A stretch of 64,000 nucleotides of DNA, taken from NCBI RefSeq assembly GCF_902459465.1, contig NC_047083.1, positions 7,679,526 to 7,743,525 on the forward strand, written 5' to 3'. Below, in pieces: positions 35,251 to 47,590 of this stretch. Below the pieces are notes generated by a model. It was given only the letters and a program-made list of their open reading frames with translations. It searched no databases and had not been told where the DNA came from. Both the position numbers and the translations under genes were made by a program. Each line of letters starts with the position of its first letter. Position 1 is the stretch's first letter. The stretch is from Asterias rubens (Eukaryota > Echinodermata > Asteroidea > Forcipulatida > Asteriidae).

Positions 35251-36130
35251 CACTTTCATTTATATCACCCAGGCCTAGAGCGAAGGTAAATTAAATTTGA
35301 ATTTACTTTTCTCAGAGGAAAGGGACCTCATTGTTGTTGCTATGAGTAAGTAATTATTTTGATTGCGACAACCAAAACAAGCCAGCATCTTTTTATGAAT
35401 CAATCAAAGATGACTTTGACCGAAATTTCAAGTGAATTAGAAAAACAAGACAAAAACTTTGGACATAACTAGGGCCCAAGTTCATAGAGCTGCTTTTATT
35501 TATATGCAGAAAATATTAATTAAGAAATTTCTGCTTAGCAGGTATGAGCCGGATAGTGACACAGTGGTTTTGTTGGTAACCATTTTAGGGCAAATAAGTG
35601 TTTATGCTTAGCTTCTTTTTGTGCTTAAGTGCGCTCTATGTATTAAGGCCAAGGTCAGAATGATAGGTTTGTTTTTACGTACAGCGTTCAATTCTGGTTT
35701 GTCAGATTTATCCTTCCCTAGCCTGTAGAAAGGTTTTGACAAATATTTTCTCACAAGCCACTTGGCACGGCAGTCAAAGATTGTTGTAATTGCTCTATCC
35801 TTTTACATCACTCCTATTTCACATGGACGTTTCATTGCGTTAAGTTAAAGGCACTGATGATGTGGCAAGGATTTTGCAATCGATTGCAAAACATTGCGTT
35901 AGGTTTGGGGGAAGGGGGAACAAGAAGGTATAAATACTGCACAGTGATAACTTATATTGTGTTTTTGTTATCGCTCTTCTGAAGGCAAAGAGTCTATGAT
36001 GTTGCCACCATCTTGGGTCTTCTCCCTTTTATCCAATAACAGTAGTTAATGCTAACTTCATTTCACAAAGAGAAACCAGACTACTTCTTATTCCGGCCAC
36101 GGTTTGGTTACATTGATTTGAATGGGAGAA
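35250..36130. other. Intergenic, no gene recognised
   Basis: Apart from the palindromic MITE at 35472-35650 I see only AT-rich DNA and short homopolymers. Confidence 0.45.
35472..35650. mobile_element. Palindromic MITE, AATTTCATAGAGCTGC family
   Basis: Left end GGGCCCAAGTTCATAGAGC; right end GCGCTCTATGTATTAAGGCC; internal TTTGTTGGTAACCATTTT. Confidence 0.65.
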
Positions 36131-36169
36131 TCAAGATGGCCGCAATAGTATGAAATTTCTATAGCACAG

Positions 36170-36320
36170 ACCACTTCAGGGGGCCCCCCCCCCCTTACTC
36201 CTAGAACTATGCGGTTTCGTTTTGCTTTCGTACTCCCCCCCCCCTCACCCCAACCAAGAATCAAGATGGTCGCAATAGCATGAAATGTCTATAGAGCACA
36301 GACCACTCCTTGGGCCCCCC
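36170..36320. repeat. Imperfect direct repeat with C tracts
   Basis: AATCAAGATGG(C/T)CGCAATAG, then TATAGCACAGACCACT and a poly-C run occur twice, about 120 bp apart (36130-36195 and 36258-36322). Confidence 0.75.
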
Positions 36321-36753
36321 CCCTCACCCAACCCACTACAGAAACTAAAGTTACACAAAGAAGTCGGTTTAATTTATTCAGCAAGCCCTTGGGCCAATAT
36401 ATTAGAATTGAAAATAAATTGGGAAACTAAAAGTCCTGCAACAACTGTTTTACTTATTTTTTACAAAAAGAAACATCCCCTTTGAGTAATAAAAAATAGA
36501 CAAGATGCTATTTTATTTTACAAGGAGAAGGAATGAAAAGATGGTAGCAGGATACAGAAACTTTTCCAATGAACAGAGAAAAAAAAATAGAATAACAAAA
36601 TGATTAGGCTTAATTAAAAAAGTTAAATGCAATAATTATTGCAGCCCAATAAATGACATTGCTTTGGCCATGGAGACTCTATGGGGCTGTAACTAACAAA
36701 TTAATATTGTATCTCAATTAACGACAAAATCATCTCAAATTAAAATCACTTAC

Positions 36754-37330
36754 CACTCTTCTTGGTATTACAATCCCCTTAGTACCGCTACGTTCGTTCC
36801 AAGCTCCAAGCTTTCATTGACGTCCAATCCAAGATTACGCAACAAACAAACAGACGCAATCAAAATGGCGACTCGTTTCAAAAATCACGGCATACGCCAA
36901 AATATCCAATTTGCTCTAGAACTTGGAACAAATGCAGTTAGTACTTCGTTCGACAACCCTAGACCCGTAAGAATGACTTTGCAAACCACATGTGGTGACT
37001 GGATTTCTGTGTTGTCCCCTTTTTGAAGGAATCTGTTGCACGAAAGCAGCAACTTGCTTGGAGATTACTAACGGAGATTTCCTTCCTGGATGATGAAAAC
37101 CGCAAGACTCAAGTGTAACTCCTCCCCTTTTGATGTGACGTAAAAATCAAGCATGATCTCCCGTGCAGACAAACTGCACGGCTAAGCTCCGCCTTCTCAT
37201 TTACATATCCACTACTACTAGCCAATCAGTAACTCCTAATTTCCTGCGAACACGCCTGTACATGCGTTCAATGCACAAACCACTGATGGTAAGCCCCGCC
37301 AATCAGACACTGTCGGTGACCAATATAAAC
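36754..37330 (-). promoter_or_regulatory. Candidate minus-strand promoter and noncoding first exon
   Basis: A good donor, GTG|GTAAGTG, lies at 36753/36754 on the minus strand. The stretch to its right is richer in GC than its surroundings and not recognisably repetitive. It contains CGCCATTTTG (a YY1-like start-site motif, near 36862-36872), ATTGGAC, and CCAAT boxes in either orientation at about 37214, 37301 and 37320. No long ORF runs through it. It could be the 5' UTR exon of the gene whose coding exon is at 19542-19660, but that link is only inferred from strand and order. Confidence 0.3.
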
Positions 37331-39390
37331 TTTTCGTAGCATAATTATTTTGACTGAGGTAAAACTTGAACAAAATGGAATGAATTGGATTGGGGATGGG
37401 AAGTAGAGAATTTGGGCAAAATGTGAGTGAGTGGAGATTTTTGGTTAGTGACTCAAGATACACCTGCTGGACTATGGCATGCCCTTACTGTACACAATGG
37501 AGTCCCAACCCAAACACAATAATTGTAGGGAAAGGAAATTAAAAATAAAGCGTGCATCTGGATACAGACTTGAACATACTTTGCTAGCTACCGTTTTCGT
37601 TTCACACAAAAAAACTAATCAGAGAAACACAGAAACAACACCAAAACGTGGATAAAGAGTTGGTGAAGGAAACTATGCGTGCGTTCGTTCATTCATTCAT
37701 TAAAGGTTTATTAAAATTCACATGGTACCGCTGAATTGGGTGATTTATATCATAATTATAGTTTTATTTGATGCAAATGTCATTACCAAGTCCCCCAAAT
37801 ACGGAACCTTTTACATCAAATGAGAAAGGGTGTCTCGATCGGGGTTTCCATGTACCCCATCGGGGTAGTTTAAGTTGAGACGACCCTGGTTTAACCATGT
37901 AGGTCGTTGAGCCTCGTGCTAAATCTATATGATTAAATCATTGTTAGTGTATTGCTCCGTGATTAAATCATCACGATATGGGCGATACCAATATTCATAA
38001 GGGGGGATTGCTTTGATGTGATGGTGTGTGTTTGTGTGAGAAGTCGGGAGGTGATTTATAACTATTTAGGGATTACCCCCTCACCCAATAATACAATGAG
38101 TCATAATTGTTGTCAAGACATGGTGGAAGTAGATAACATCAAATCCTAACTTTTTATCGTTTCTTTTTATCAAACCGGTAGTGTCCTCCTATATGCCAAC
38201 ATGGGAAAACCCTACGTGGCCCCTCAAAATGGATGACTAACAGACACGATAACTAAAATGTGCGTAGAGCTCCGCTTGCATCCCTTATATAAGAACATAC
38301 ATCTACGATCGGTGAATCTGATAATCCATGTTCAAGGACAAACAGGAACGTTGGAATAAAATGATTGTTTCAGATCAGTGGACTTGAGAAAGTTAATGAT
38401 GGCACGGCAAATGGAATATCCTGTTTTCAAAACTTTTAAGTGGCAGTTTAATACAAGCCCTCTTCTGTTCAAAATCTGCCAATCATTCTAAAATGTCGCC
38501 GCAGCAAAACATAGGGTGCGTTCGTTTAGCTGCCCTGGGTCTACCCCGGTGTGTAGCGGTTTTTTTCCCCAGGACTAACGTGGGTAATTATCTGCACACG
38601 TTTGTCCTGGAAAGAAAAAACGCCACACAACGGGTTCCGAGACTTGTGAATAACGCCAGAGACCGGCCTCCAGTCGGCGTGTACATTGACCTACATTCAT
38701 AGAGATATAGAGATACGCAGTCGAACGCTTTGGCGGACGTGATAGGAGTGTACTGTTTGGGCATCGCTCATGTCGCTACACGTTTATCCAATGATATCAT
38801 TGTGTTAAATGAAATCACTGGATCTGAGTAGCAGGTGTCTGTCTTTATCGTTGCTTCTTCCATTAGAATACATTGTAAGGCAATAATTTGAAGAAGAACT
38901 GAGATTCAGTTTGAGATTGCTTGTCTAGTCTTGACGTCACACTTCCTCCCCGGGCTCATACATGGCTTGGACATCAGCCAATGATCTCCGACCCCCACAC
39001 ACCCCGACTAACACAATCACACACTCCTTTAATTTAACGACAAATATTAACAAGTACAGAACTATCTGGACGATTTTGTGCTGTCAAGTTCAAAATGTGA
39101 CTCATAATACTAATGTGTCCATTCAATTTCAATCTTCAAAAGAAAGATTTCATTCTGAAATGACTTCAAAGAAATAGCATTTGATTTAGGTACTTGCACT
39201 TGACAATTAGTTTTTGATAAAACACTGAGTATACCCTGCCTTTAAAGATGGAGTACAAAGTTTGTGAAAGAGTTAACGAACTACCATCCTCCAGTTTTTC
39301 AAAAGCATGTCATACAGTCGATCTATGTGATATGAAGGTTCGTTGAAAAGTAAAAAAATAACCTTGATGCTTTTCTGCCTCCGAAAGTGT
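37330..39390. other. Intergenic with repeat fragments
   Basis: Contains a GGGTGCGTTCG-type fragment (38510-38560) and a GGACGTGATAGGAGTGTACT to GTGTCTGTCTTTATCGTTGC repeat (38730-38860) related to DNA at 50165-50340 and 58085-58135. No supported gene. Confidence 0.45.
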
Positions 39391-39392
39391 TT

Positions 39393-39650
39393 TCTCTTAA
39401 AAACACTATTGGTAATTGTCAGAGACCAGTCTTCACAGTTGGTGTTTCTCAACATATGCATACAATAACAAACCTGTGAAAAATTTGAGCCCAATTGGTC
39501 GTCGAAGTTGCGAGATAATATAAAAATGAAAGAAAAAAACACCCTTGCCATACGTCGTTGTGTGCTTTTAGATGCTTGATTTCGAAACCTCAAATTCTAA
39601 CTTGAGGTCTCGAAATCAAATTCGTGGAAAATTACTTCTTTCTCGTCAGT
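39393..39650. mobile_element. TTTAAA-type MITE, truncated on both sides
   Basis: Starts AAAAACACTATTGGTAATTG and stops after TTACTTCTTTCTCG; the GAGGTCTCGAAATC hairpin is present. Confidence 0.75.
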
Positions 39651-40312
39651 TTATTAACTTGTGGCAGAAATTACACCATGCCTATTTTACAATACAACAA
39701 TGGAAATAAATCTAGACCCGAAATCATACCAGACAAAATATTTCCATGATCGCATCAGTTCTCGAGATGTCAAAATGAACTTGTCAATCCCTCTACAGTT
39801 TCCTACACCCAGCACTATGTTTGCATATACTCATTCATTGTTACACCAACACTGTACCACTATAATTGGCGAATGTCGTCTGGAATCAATAAATGTCACA
39901 AAGTTGTTGATTTCTAATTAGTTCAGTGACACTTGCACCTGTGCCAATCATAATACAGTTATTGACACCTCTATATGTGTATTAATAAGAGTTAATTAGT
40001 AACGTCATAATTTAAAAATTTTTTTTTTTTAAAGACTTAAAGGCATTGGACACTATTGGTATACTCAAAATAGTTTTTAGCATAAAAACATACTTGGTAA
40101 TACACAATTTGACATTGAGGCGTTGGTTAGGGTCAGAGGGACAGTTGAGAGGGGTGGGTGTGCTCGATTTCGTTTTTTTAATTTTGGAGACCAGGGGAAT
40201 TTCTTTTCAAAGAATTCAATGTGCAAAATAATTTGTTTAGTGGCTTATAACATTTAGGCGTTTGCTAACTCCTCTTTCAATGTCATGATGTAAATGGTAT
40301 TATGTATATTTT

Positions 40313-40682
40313 AAAGACAGTGGCAATACTGGTAATTGTCAAAAAATAGTATTCACAGTTGGTTTATCTCAACATGTGCATAAAACAACGAACCTGTGAA
40401 AATTTGAGCTCAATCGGTCGTCGAAGTTCCGAGATATAATGAAAGAAAAAAACACCCTTGTCACACAAAGTTGTGTGCTTTCAGATTCTTGATTTCGAGA
40501 CCTCAAATTCTAAATCTGAGGTCTCGAAATCAAATTCGTGGAAAATTACTTCTTTCTCGAAAACTTCGTTACTTCAGAGGGAGCTGTTTCTCACAATGTT
40601 TTATACTATCAACCTCTCCCCATTACTCGTTACCAAGTAAGGTTTTATGCTAATAATTATTTAGAGTAATTACCAATAGCTT
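40313..40682. mobile_element. TTTAAA-type MITE, right end lost
   Basis: TTAAAGACAGTGGCAATACT to AATTACCAATAGC, hairpin intact. A separate left-end fragment lies at 40038-40110. Confidence 0.8.
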
Positions 40683-41104
40683 CCCAAGGGTGATGGGGGT
40701 TTGTTCCTTTTGGAATAAAACACGAAATCAATCAATTAATCATGGATGAAGCGGGAAAGCTTATTCACATTGTTTCAGAGTGGGATATTATTAATCATCT
40801 AGGGACGCATGGTAATTAAGGGTGTAGAACCCGGAAGTTACAAACACGACATGAATGGGGGGCTAAAAGTGGCCCACTTCCCACATCGACCCCAGCCCTT
40901 GTGACACCCAAATCAACCAAAATAGAGTGGAAACAACAAATTTCGGGACCCCTCACTTCTGGCCTTCAACTTGGCCCCCCCCCCCAATCAATCTTAAACT
41001 GGACAATTTTTCTAACGCTTCATTTGCAGTAGATTTGTGAAGGAATTAAAAAGCACAATTTTGTAACTGTTTACAATTGTCGCTTATAAAATTTGAATAT
41101 CCGA

Positions 41105-41240
41105 ATAAAGCCCGGTTCATACTTCCTGCGAATGCAAATGCGAAGCGAATGTTGACGTCACAAATTCGCAACGAATAATTCGCAGCAGTTCAACTTTGCT
41201 GTACTCACTTGCGAATATCGCTGCGAAAAGAGGGTTGTGA
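41105..41240. repeat. Repeat with CGAATGCGAATGCGAA-like steps and TGACGTCA
   Basis: CCCGGTTCATACTTCCTGCG opens a repeat in which GCGAATGTTGACGTCACAAA and TTGTGACGTCAAATTC face each other. The GC-rich DNA to about 41470 may belong to a further repeat; the ORF there is not recognised. Confidence 0.5.
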
Positions 41241-41469
41241 CGTCAAATTCACGGCCCTTTATGGCCCTTTACGAAGCCACGACGTCGGCTTTGGATTCGG
41301 CATCAGGCTCCGTCTTCTCGTCTGACGCCCTGAGCGCGTATACGCAAAGCACGCGCCCGTTCTCAGAACAACCGCGGGGCCAAGTTAGCCAGAGCCGAAT
41401 CTGGACTGGCCACCAGAGCCGTGAATTCAATGGGCCATGGTGCATGATGGTGACCAATGGGTTTAGAAG

Positions 41470-42850
41470 CAAGGGTTGGGTTTGTGCAACAATACTGATT
41501 CTTTAAACAATGGAAGTTCATTCTTAGGAGGCTGCATGGGGGGTGGTGAGTGGGGGAAGTCATTGGAATTAATAGTAGTGGTCTCCCTTTATTCAAACAG
41601 ACAAACAGAAGTAATTGGTAAAACCCTATAAGTACCGGATACACCAGAACAAATGGGAATTGTTGCAGACCTATGCTTTACGAAACAGCCTAGTTGAATG
41701 CGAACCTGACAGCCAAAAGTTAATTCAAAATGCAGCGACTAACAAATCATAAGCATTTAAAAAATGGCCTCACGTTTCGACACTTTAGAGTCTTTTTCAA
41801 TGACTAAAAATGGATCTGTATTTTAGCATAAAACAAATAGTTAACACCATGTTGAACAGGGTGTGTTTTTTTGCAATGACGTAGCGCGCAGGATTAGCCA
41901 ATGAGCTACTGCCATTGAGGGCCCCTACTCAAATGACGTCAGGTGCACAAACTCTCAGCTTAATAATTGAAATGCCCAGCCACAACGTGCTCAAAAGCAC
42001 AGACTGACAAAACAAAAACCCCAAAGGAATTGCATTTTACTTGCTTGATCGAAAATCGGAGAATTTCCACTTGGTTGAACCATGTAGGAATAAATTTATT
42101 CCTCCATGGTTGAACTGGAGATTTTACCTGTTGGTTTTTACGCTGTGTTGGTTTCAAACGAAAGCGACGAATGCCTAACGGATGTCGTCCTTTTTTAAAG
42201 GTGTTGCTTCTGTTTTGGCAACACAAATAGTCCCCACAAAAGACAAGTCACTGTAACCCTTCAACACCCATTGACAACTCATGTTTTGAAAACTCAGGGG
42301 ATTAGTCTGGAAAGTAAACCAAAAGCCAGCCTTCGAAATCACTGGAACAGAAAATTTAACAAAATATTTGCTCGCCACGGTGTTTTTTGGTTGGGTGCGG
42401 TTTAACAAAAGCACGACGTGCGGTTTTGAAACTGTTTCGGAAATGGTAACTTGCGGACAGAAATGTTGTGAACAAGGTGGAATGTTTTCGTAATACTGCC
42501 ACGCGTCAAGGACGAACCATGTGGTTTCTCTATGGTGGTACTCACCTCTTCCAACCGCGTAGAATGACAATTAATGATCACCCAAGGAAAGTGCACTGGT
42601 TACGGCAGGGTTGGTGGACTCGAGAGGGTCGACTCCGCACGTACGGGTGGTCGGACATTTTCACGAACCAGAACAAATCATTCGTATCTAAACAGAAAAT
42701 GTACATCTACTTTCCCCTCGTCGTAGCTGGTGTGTTAATTGAGCAGGCATATATAATATTATTTGTAAGAAAACAACAATTTGAAAAGGTCTGTATACGT
42801 TTGGTAACAATCTGAATATTAATAAGGGAATCAATGTGTGGAGAAGAGGT
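41470..42850. other. Low-repeat region with CCAAT and TGACGTCA motifs
   Basis: TTAGCCAATGAGC (41894) and ATGACGTCAGGTG (41933) lie close together, and a good minus-strand donor GAG|GTGAGTACC lies at 42547/42548. ORFs on both strands at 42175-42815 are not recognised. It could be regulatory or hold a noncoding exon. Confidence 0.25.
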
Positions 42851-42854
42851 TTTC

Positions 42855-43137
42855 AACTAGTGGTTTAAACCCCAACGAGGCCTGCCGTCGATTTCACAAA
42901 GAGTTAGGACTCGTCTTATCTCAAGTTAGGACGAGTAACTCTTCCTAACTTAGGATTAATCTTAAGGTCTGCATGTTACAGTGCAGGTTTGGGACTCGTC
43001 CTAAGTCCTAAGATTAGTCTTAAGTTAGGAAGAGTTTTGTGAACTCGACGGCAGGTTCTTGATAATTTTACCGAGACGAAGTCGAGGTAAATTATCAAGA
43101 ACCAGGCCTCGGCGGGTTTAAACCACTAGTTGCACTT
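42855..43137. mobile_element. MITE nested inside a MITE
   Basis: The outer element has inverted ends CAACTAGTGGTTTAAACCCC and GGGTTTAAACCACTAGTTG, with AGGCCTG just inside each end, and carries the CCGAGACGAAGTCGAGG hairpin. An inner element (CTGCCGTCGATTTCACAAAG ... TGTGAACTCGACGGCAG, about 42882-43052) of the GGACTAGTCCTAAC family sits within it. Confidence 0.8.
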
Positions 43138-43139
43138 TG

Positions 43140-44020
43140 ATTCCCATTCATAAATACCTTTTCGGTCAAAAAACATCAACATTTTTGGTCAAAAAGTAAA
43201 ATAAATGCAAAAATTATAATTGTTCAATGATTTCTTTCAACAATGGTAAATCCCTCCGCCGCCCTCGGGTAAACAACTCCTTATAAGGGAATGCTGTGGG
43301 CGTCGCGCGTATCGCGTAATGTGATGGCACAACTGTCTTGGCCAATGCTCTCGACCAATAGGAATGAAAAAACTGTCAAACTCGCGTGTCACGCCCATGT
43401 TTCAACACTTTTTCACTGGTCATAAACAAAGGTTACACACCCACGTGACGCGCTCTCCACCATTAGGAATAGCGAAACTGTCTGAGGTACTTATGAATGA
43501 CAATTTATAACCTTACAGCAGATTTGCCCAGTCAAATGCATGCATCTGAGAATGTTTTCACTTTGAGAAACCGTAGAACTAAATTTGAATCCGACAAGGC
43601 GTTACGGACATAAACGTTTTTCAGATTGTCTATGAAACGATTTTCTTATGTCTATACTTAGGCCTACAATTATCAAGTTATTATACGCAAGCAAGATTTC
43701 AAATTAAAAGCTGTCAAATTGATGTCTAATAAAATAGAATAAAAATATATAAAGCAGGTCAGATAATGAGGGGTCAATGATGACCGGTCACCATCCATAT
43801 CCGATTTATTAAATCAGGGTGAAACTTTCTCGTAATTGGTGATTTATGGTCTCTCTGTGGTATATTGGGCCAATAATAATGAGCGTCAGGAAGGAACTGA
43901 AAAATAACGTTTTGAATCTAAAGCGACCTCAGGTAGTAATTACGTTTTAATTAAATTCATAACTGGAAATATCCATATGCTAAATGCTGACCTAACAATG
44001 TTGACCTATTACAACATTGA
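43140..44020. other. Intergenic, no gene recognised
   Basis: A GC-richer patch (43255-43490) has ATTGGTC/CCAATAGG-type motifs and GCGTCGCGCGTATCGCG; the rest is AT-rich. No frame stands out. Confidence 0.4.
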
Positions 44021-44027
44021 CCCTTCC

Positions 44028-44389
44028 TTAAAGGAACTGGACACCTTTGGTAATTGTAAATGGTCACTTGGTGTATTCTAACATAATGCATAACATATCA
44101 AATCTGGACATTTTTGACTCAATTGGACATCGAAGTTGCAAGAGAATAATACAAGAAAAACCATTGTTGTTAAAGTGTGTGCTTTCCAGATGCATAATAA
44201 AAGGCTTTAGGCCTGCAGTCTTTTATTGTTTGAGTTAGAAGTTCTCAAAAACTTTGTACGTTACCGTCAGAGGGAGCCGTTTCTCAAAATGTTTTATACT
44301 ATCAACAGCTCTCCGTTAGTCGTTACCAAGTAAGTTTTAATGCTAAAAATTATTTTGAGTGACTACCAATAGCCTCCAGTGCCTTTAAA
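44028..44389. mobile_element. TTTAAA-type MITE, AATAAAAGGCTT hairpin subtype
   Basis: TTAAAGGAACTGGACACCTT to CTCCAGTGCCTTTAAA. The hairpin GGCTTTAGGCCTGCAGTC lies at about 44200-44225. Confidence 0.82.
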
Positions 44390-44714
44390 ACTCAAGCGCC
44401 TTCAGGTAGTATAATTACGTTATCAATTTCACTCATAACTGAATATCTCCTTATGCTAAATGACGTTGACCAAACAGTGTTGACCTGTCCTTAACTGTTG
44501 ACCTCGAGTTTGTTTTTATTAATCATTCTATTTTATATGGGTTTTCCCGCCCAATTTCACCAAAAACATCATTTCAGTTTCATCATGGGGGAAGGGTAAT
44601 TCCTTCCAGATGCTGGATTTCAAGACCTCAAATTCTAAATCTGAGGTCTCGAAAATAAAATTAATTCTTTCTCGAAAACTACTCCACTTCAGAGGGAGCC
44701 GTTTCTCACACTAC

Positions 44715-44923
44715 TACCAAATTTTCTTCCTTGATAAAAACAGGATTACCAACTAAATTTCTACTTGATTTTCAGGATGAGCAAACAACAGCTAAAAACC
44801 AGTAACAAGCAATATGCAACAAATGGAAATCTGGTTGGAAATCCTGTTTTTATCAAGAAAGAAATTTCATGCTAAGCAAATTTGTGTGCTTAGCAGCTCT
44901 ATGATATTGGGCCCTGGGGGTGT
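44715..44923. mobile_element. AATTTCATAGAGCTGC-family MITE fused to a TTTAAA-MITE fragment
   Basis: The right end GCAGCTCTATGATATTGGGC is intact. The left end is lost; its arm TTGATAAAAACAGGATTACC directly follows an internal piece of the GGTCTCGAAA-type MITE (44600-44715). Confidence 0.6.
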
Positions 44924-45984
44924 AAAGAGTGGTCGGGGGGGGGGGGGGTGGGGGCTGACAGGTCCTAGATAAAACAAGCAAAGACTAGGTAAATTCAACC
45001 TCGTGGATTAAAATCCTTGAACCAGACATTCTGTCCCCACCAGTGTTTGATGTATACAGTCAAGTTAATAGGTCTTAATGTTAATCCTGTTGCGAATTTA
45101 GGCGCAAATATTGGCAGTAGTCAATAGAAATCGACAGACAGTCCCATTGGTTGAGGGGTTTTTGTATAACATTTTTTTTGCCATGACAGGAATCCTTAAT
45201 CATTGCATGGCATGCTTAATGTGAATTAAGATGTATGGAGAAGTTTCAGCTTCAGTAGTCATCAATTTCTTTTTAGGGAAAAAAACATGAAAATCACGAG
45301 CGATGTTTTCAGGGGAGTCGCGTTATATTGACATGCAAAAAGTAATTATCGTCATTTCTTCCTTCGTGGTCTCACCGAGGAGAAAATTATGTTCGTGAAA
45401 TTGTGTTAGTCATTTCTTAAAAACTACAGTACCTCAGCAAGTAACATTTAGAGGGAAGCTTTCTACCGTCAATACTTTCAAACTGTGTATAAAAAAGTTT
45501 CATGAAAATCTTTGGACATTGTGTTTTGTGTTGTACAATAAGTAGGGGTCTATCCAAGGAGGCCTCGTTTAAGTTTCATGAAAACATGTGGACGTTTGTG
45601 TTTTGTGTCCTACAAAAAATACCCATCGGTTTAGGTTTTGTCTGAGACACCCAGACCAAACAGTGTGTCCACCCATTGAGGTAGAATGGTCCACCACATA
45701 CCTCAAAAATGGCGACGATAATCCGCCACGAACGTTTGTGTACTCTTTGGGTCAAAGCCATCGGAAACAAAATGTCATTTACTCCTAAACCTTTTAAGCG
45801 AGTAAACATGCATTGTGGTGAGTGGGAAGTATTCAATTAATACCAGAAGAAGCTTACGGTCATTGACAGGCCATCAACACCATTTGGGAGTCTTAAGTAT
45901 AAATGCAAATTAACAGAAGATTATAGCTTCGCGTTTGAGTCATGAAAGAAAGAACACAACTTTAAAAATTGACCCTTGACCAAA

Positions 45985-46256
45985 ACAAGAGCTCAAAACA
46001 TTGTGAGAAACGGCTCCCTCTGAAGTAACGTAGATTTCGAGAAAGATTTTCCACGAATTTGATTTCCAAACCCTAGAATTAGAACTTGAGGTCTCGAAAT
46101 CAAGCATCTGAAAGCACACAACTTCGTGTAACGATGGTGTCTTTTCTTTCATTATTATCTCGCAAATTCGACGACCAATTGGGCTAAATTTTTCACAGGT
46201 TAGTTATGAGAAGATTGGTCTTTGACAAATTACCAATAGTGTCCAGTGTCTTTAAA
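45985..46256. mobile_element. TTTAAA-type MITE, left end lost
   Basis: Runs from ACATTGTGAGAAACGGCTCC to GTCCAGTGTCTTTAAA with a decayed GGTCTCGAAATC hairpin. Confidence 0.75.
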
Positions 46257-46734
46257 AATCATAAGAAATTAAAACAACAAAACTCTTTTTCGTTCAACTG
46301 ACATTGCCTTTAATATGGAAACCCTTGATCTGAAGTACACATATATAGATTGCATAATCAATTTGTTATACTACAAAATACGTAAAAATATATATTTTTG
46401 AAGTCAAAAGTGTAATCAGAGTTTAAATTCTATTAAATTTAAAGTATTTTATACGTAAAAATATCTTAAAAGTATGATAGAATTATAAAGAGATGACTAC
46501 TAAAACCATCAGAAAAAAATGCCACCGATTTAATTTTAAATTAAGGTTAAAATTCATGACATTGTTTATTCCTCTGAAGCTTTTTTTCCAAGAAATTCAC
46601 CAATCAACAATAATCCATGAGTGGCTTTGCATTGAGGCTGCAGTGCAGGCATAGGGTCAAGTAACAATCGAAAAAACAATCGCGGAAGTAATCTGCAAGG
46701 AAACTCATCGTGATGATAATTTTACACCTGGAAC

Positions 46735-47590
46735 ATGCCTGGGTTGTGGCATTGGGTGCCTGGGTTGTGGCATTGGGTGCCTGGGTGAAGGAAGTGGGTG
46801 CCTGGGTGAAGGAAGTGGGTGCCTGGGTTGTGGCATTGGGTGCTTGGGTTATGGAAGTGGGTACCTGGGTTATGGAAGTGGGTGGTTGGGTTATGGCATT
46901 AAGTGCCTGGGTTATGGAAGTGGGTACCTGGGTTGTGGCATTGGGTGCCTGGGTTGTGGCATTGGGTGCCTGGGTTGTGGCATTGGGTGCCTGGGTTATG
47001 GCATTGGGTGCCTGGGTTATGGCTTTGGGTGCCTGGGTTATGGCATTGGGTGCCTGGGTTATGGCTTTGGGTGCCTGGGTTATGGCATTGGGTGCCTGGG
47101 TTATGGCTTTGGGTGCCTGGGTTGTGGCTTTGGGTGCCTGGGTTATGGCATTGGGTGCCTGGGTTGTGGCATTGGGTGCCTGGGTTGTGGCATTGGGTGC
47201 CTGGGTTGTGGCATTGGGTGCCTGGGTTATGGCTTTGGGTGCCTGGGTTATGGCATTGGGTGCCTGGGTTGTGGCATTGGGTGCCTGGGTTGTGGCATTG
47301 GGTGCCTGGGTTGTGGCATTGGGTGCCTGGGTTGTGCCATTGGGTGCCTGGGTTGTGGCATTGGGTGCCTGGGTTATGGCATTGGGTGCCTGGGTTGTGG
47401 CATTGAGTGCCTGGGTTATGGCATGCATTGGGTACCTGGGTTGTGGCATTGGGTGCCTGGGTTGTGGCTTTGGGTGCCTGGGTTGTGGCATTGGGTGCCT
47501 GGGTTGTGGCATTGGGTGCCTGGGTTGTGGCATTGGGTGCCTGCAATATGGAAGTGGGTAACTGGGTTATGGCATTGGGTGCCTTGCTAT
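46735..47590. repeat. 21-bp minisatellite, about 40 copies
   Basis: The unit TGCCTGGGTTGTGGCATTGG(G) varies mainly at two sites: TTGTGG/TTATGG and GGCATT/GGCTTT/GGAAGT. Because 21 is a multiple of 3, all frames are periodic and several are open on both strands, giving GCLGCGI, AWVVALG and PGLWHWV on plus and NATTQAP and HNPGTQC on minus. No signal peptide, domain or splice context supports a protein. A proximal cluster of GGAAGT-type units (46785-46925) differs from the rest. Confidence 0.92.

Noticed and set aside
41237..41506. ORFs of 89, 67 and 93 codons in a GC-rich patch
   Set aside because: The patch follows and resembles a dispersed repeat (TGACGTCA plus CGAATGCGAA steps), and ORFs on both strands suggest base composition rather than coding.
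42175..42815. 131-codon minus ORF and 115-codon plus ORF
   Set aside because: They overlap on opposite strands, have no recognisable domain and no consistent splice or start context.
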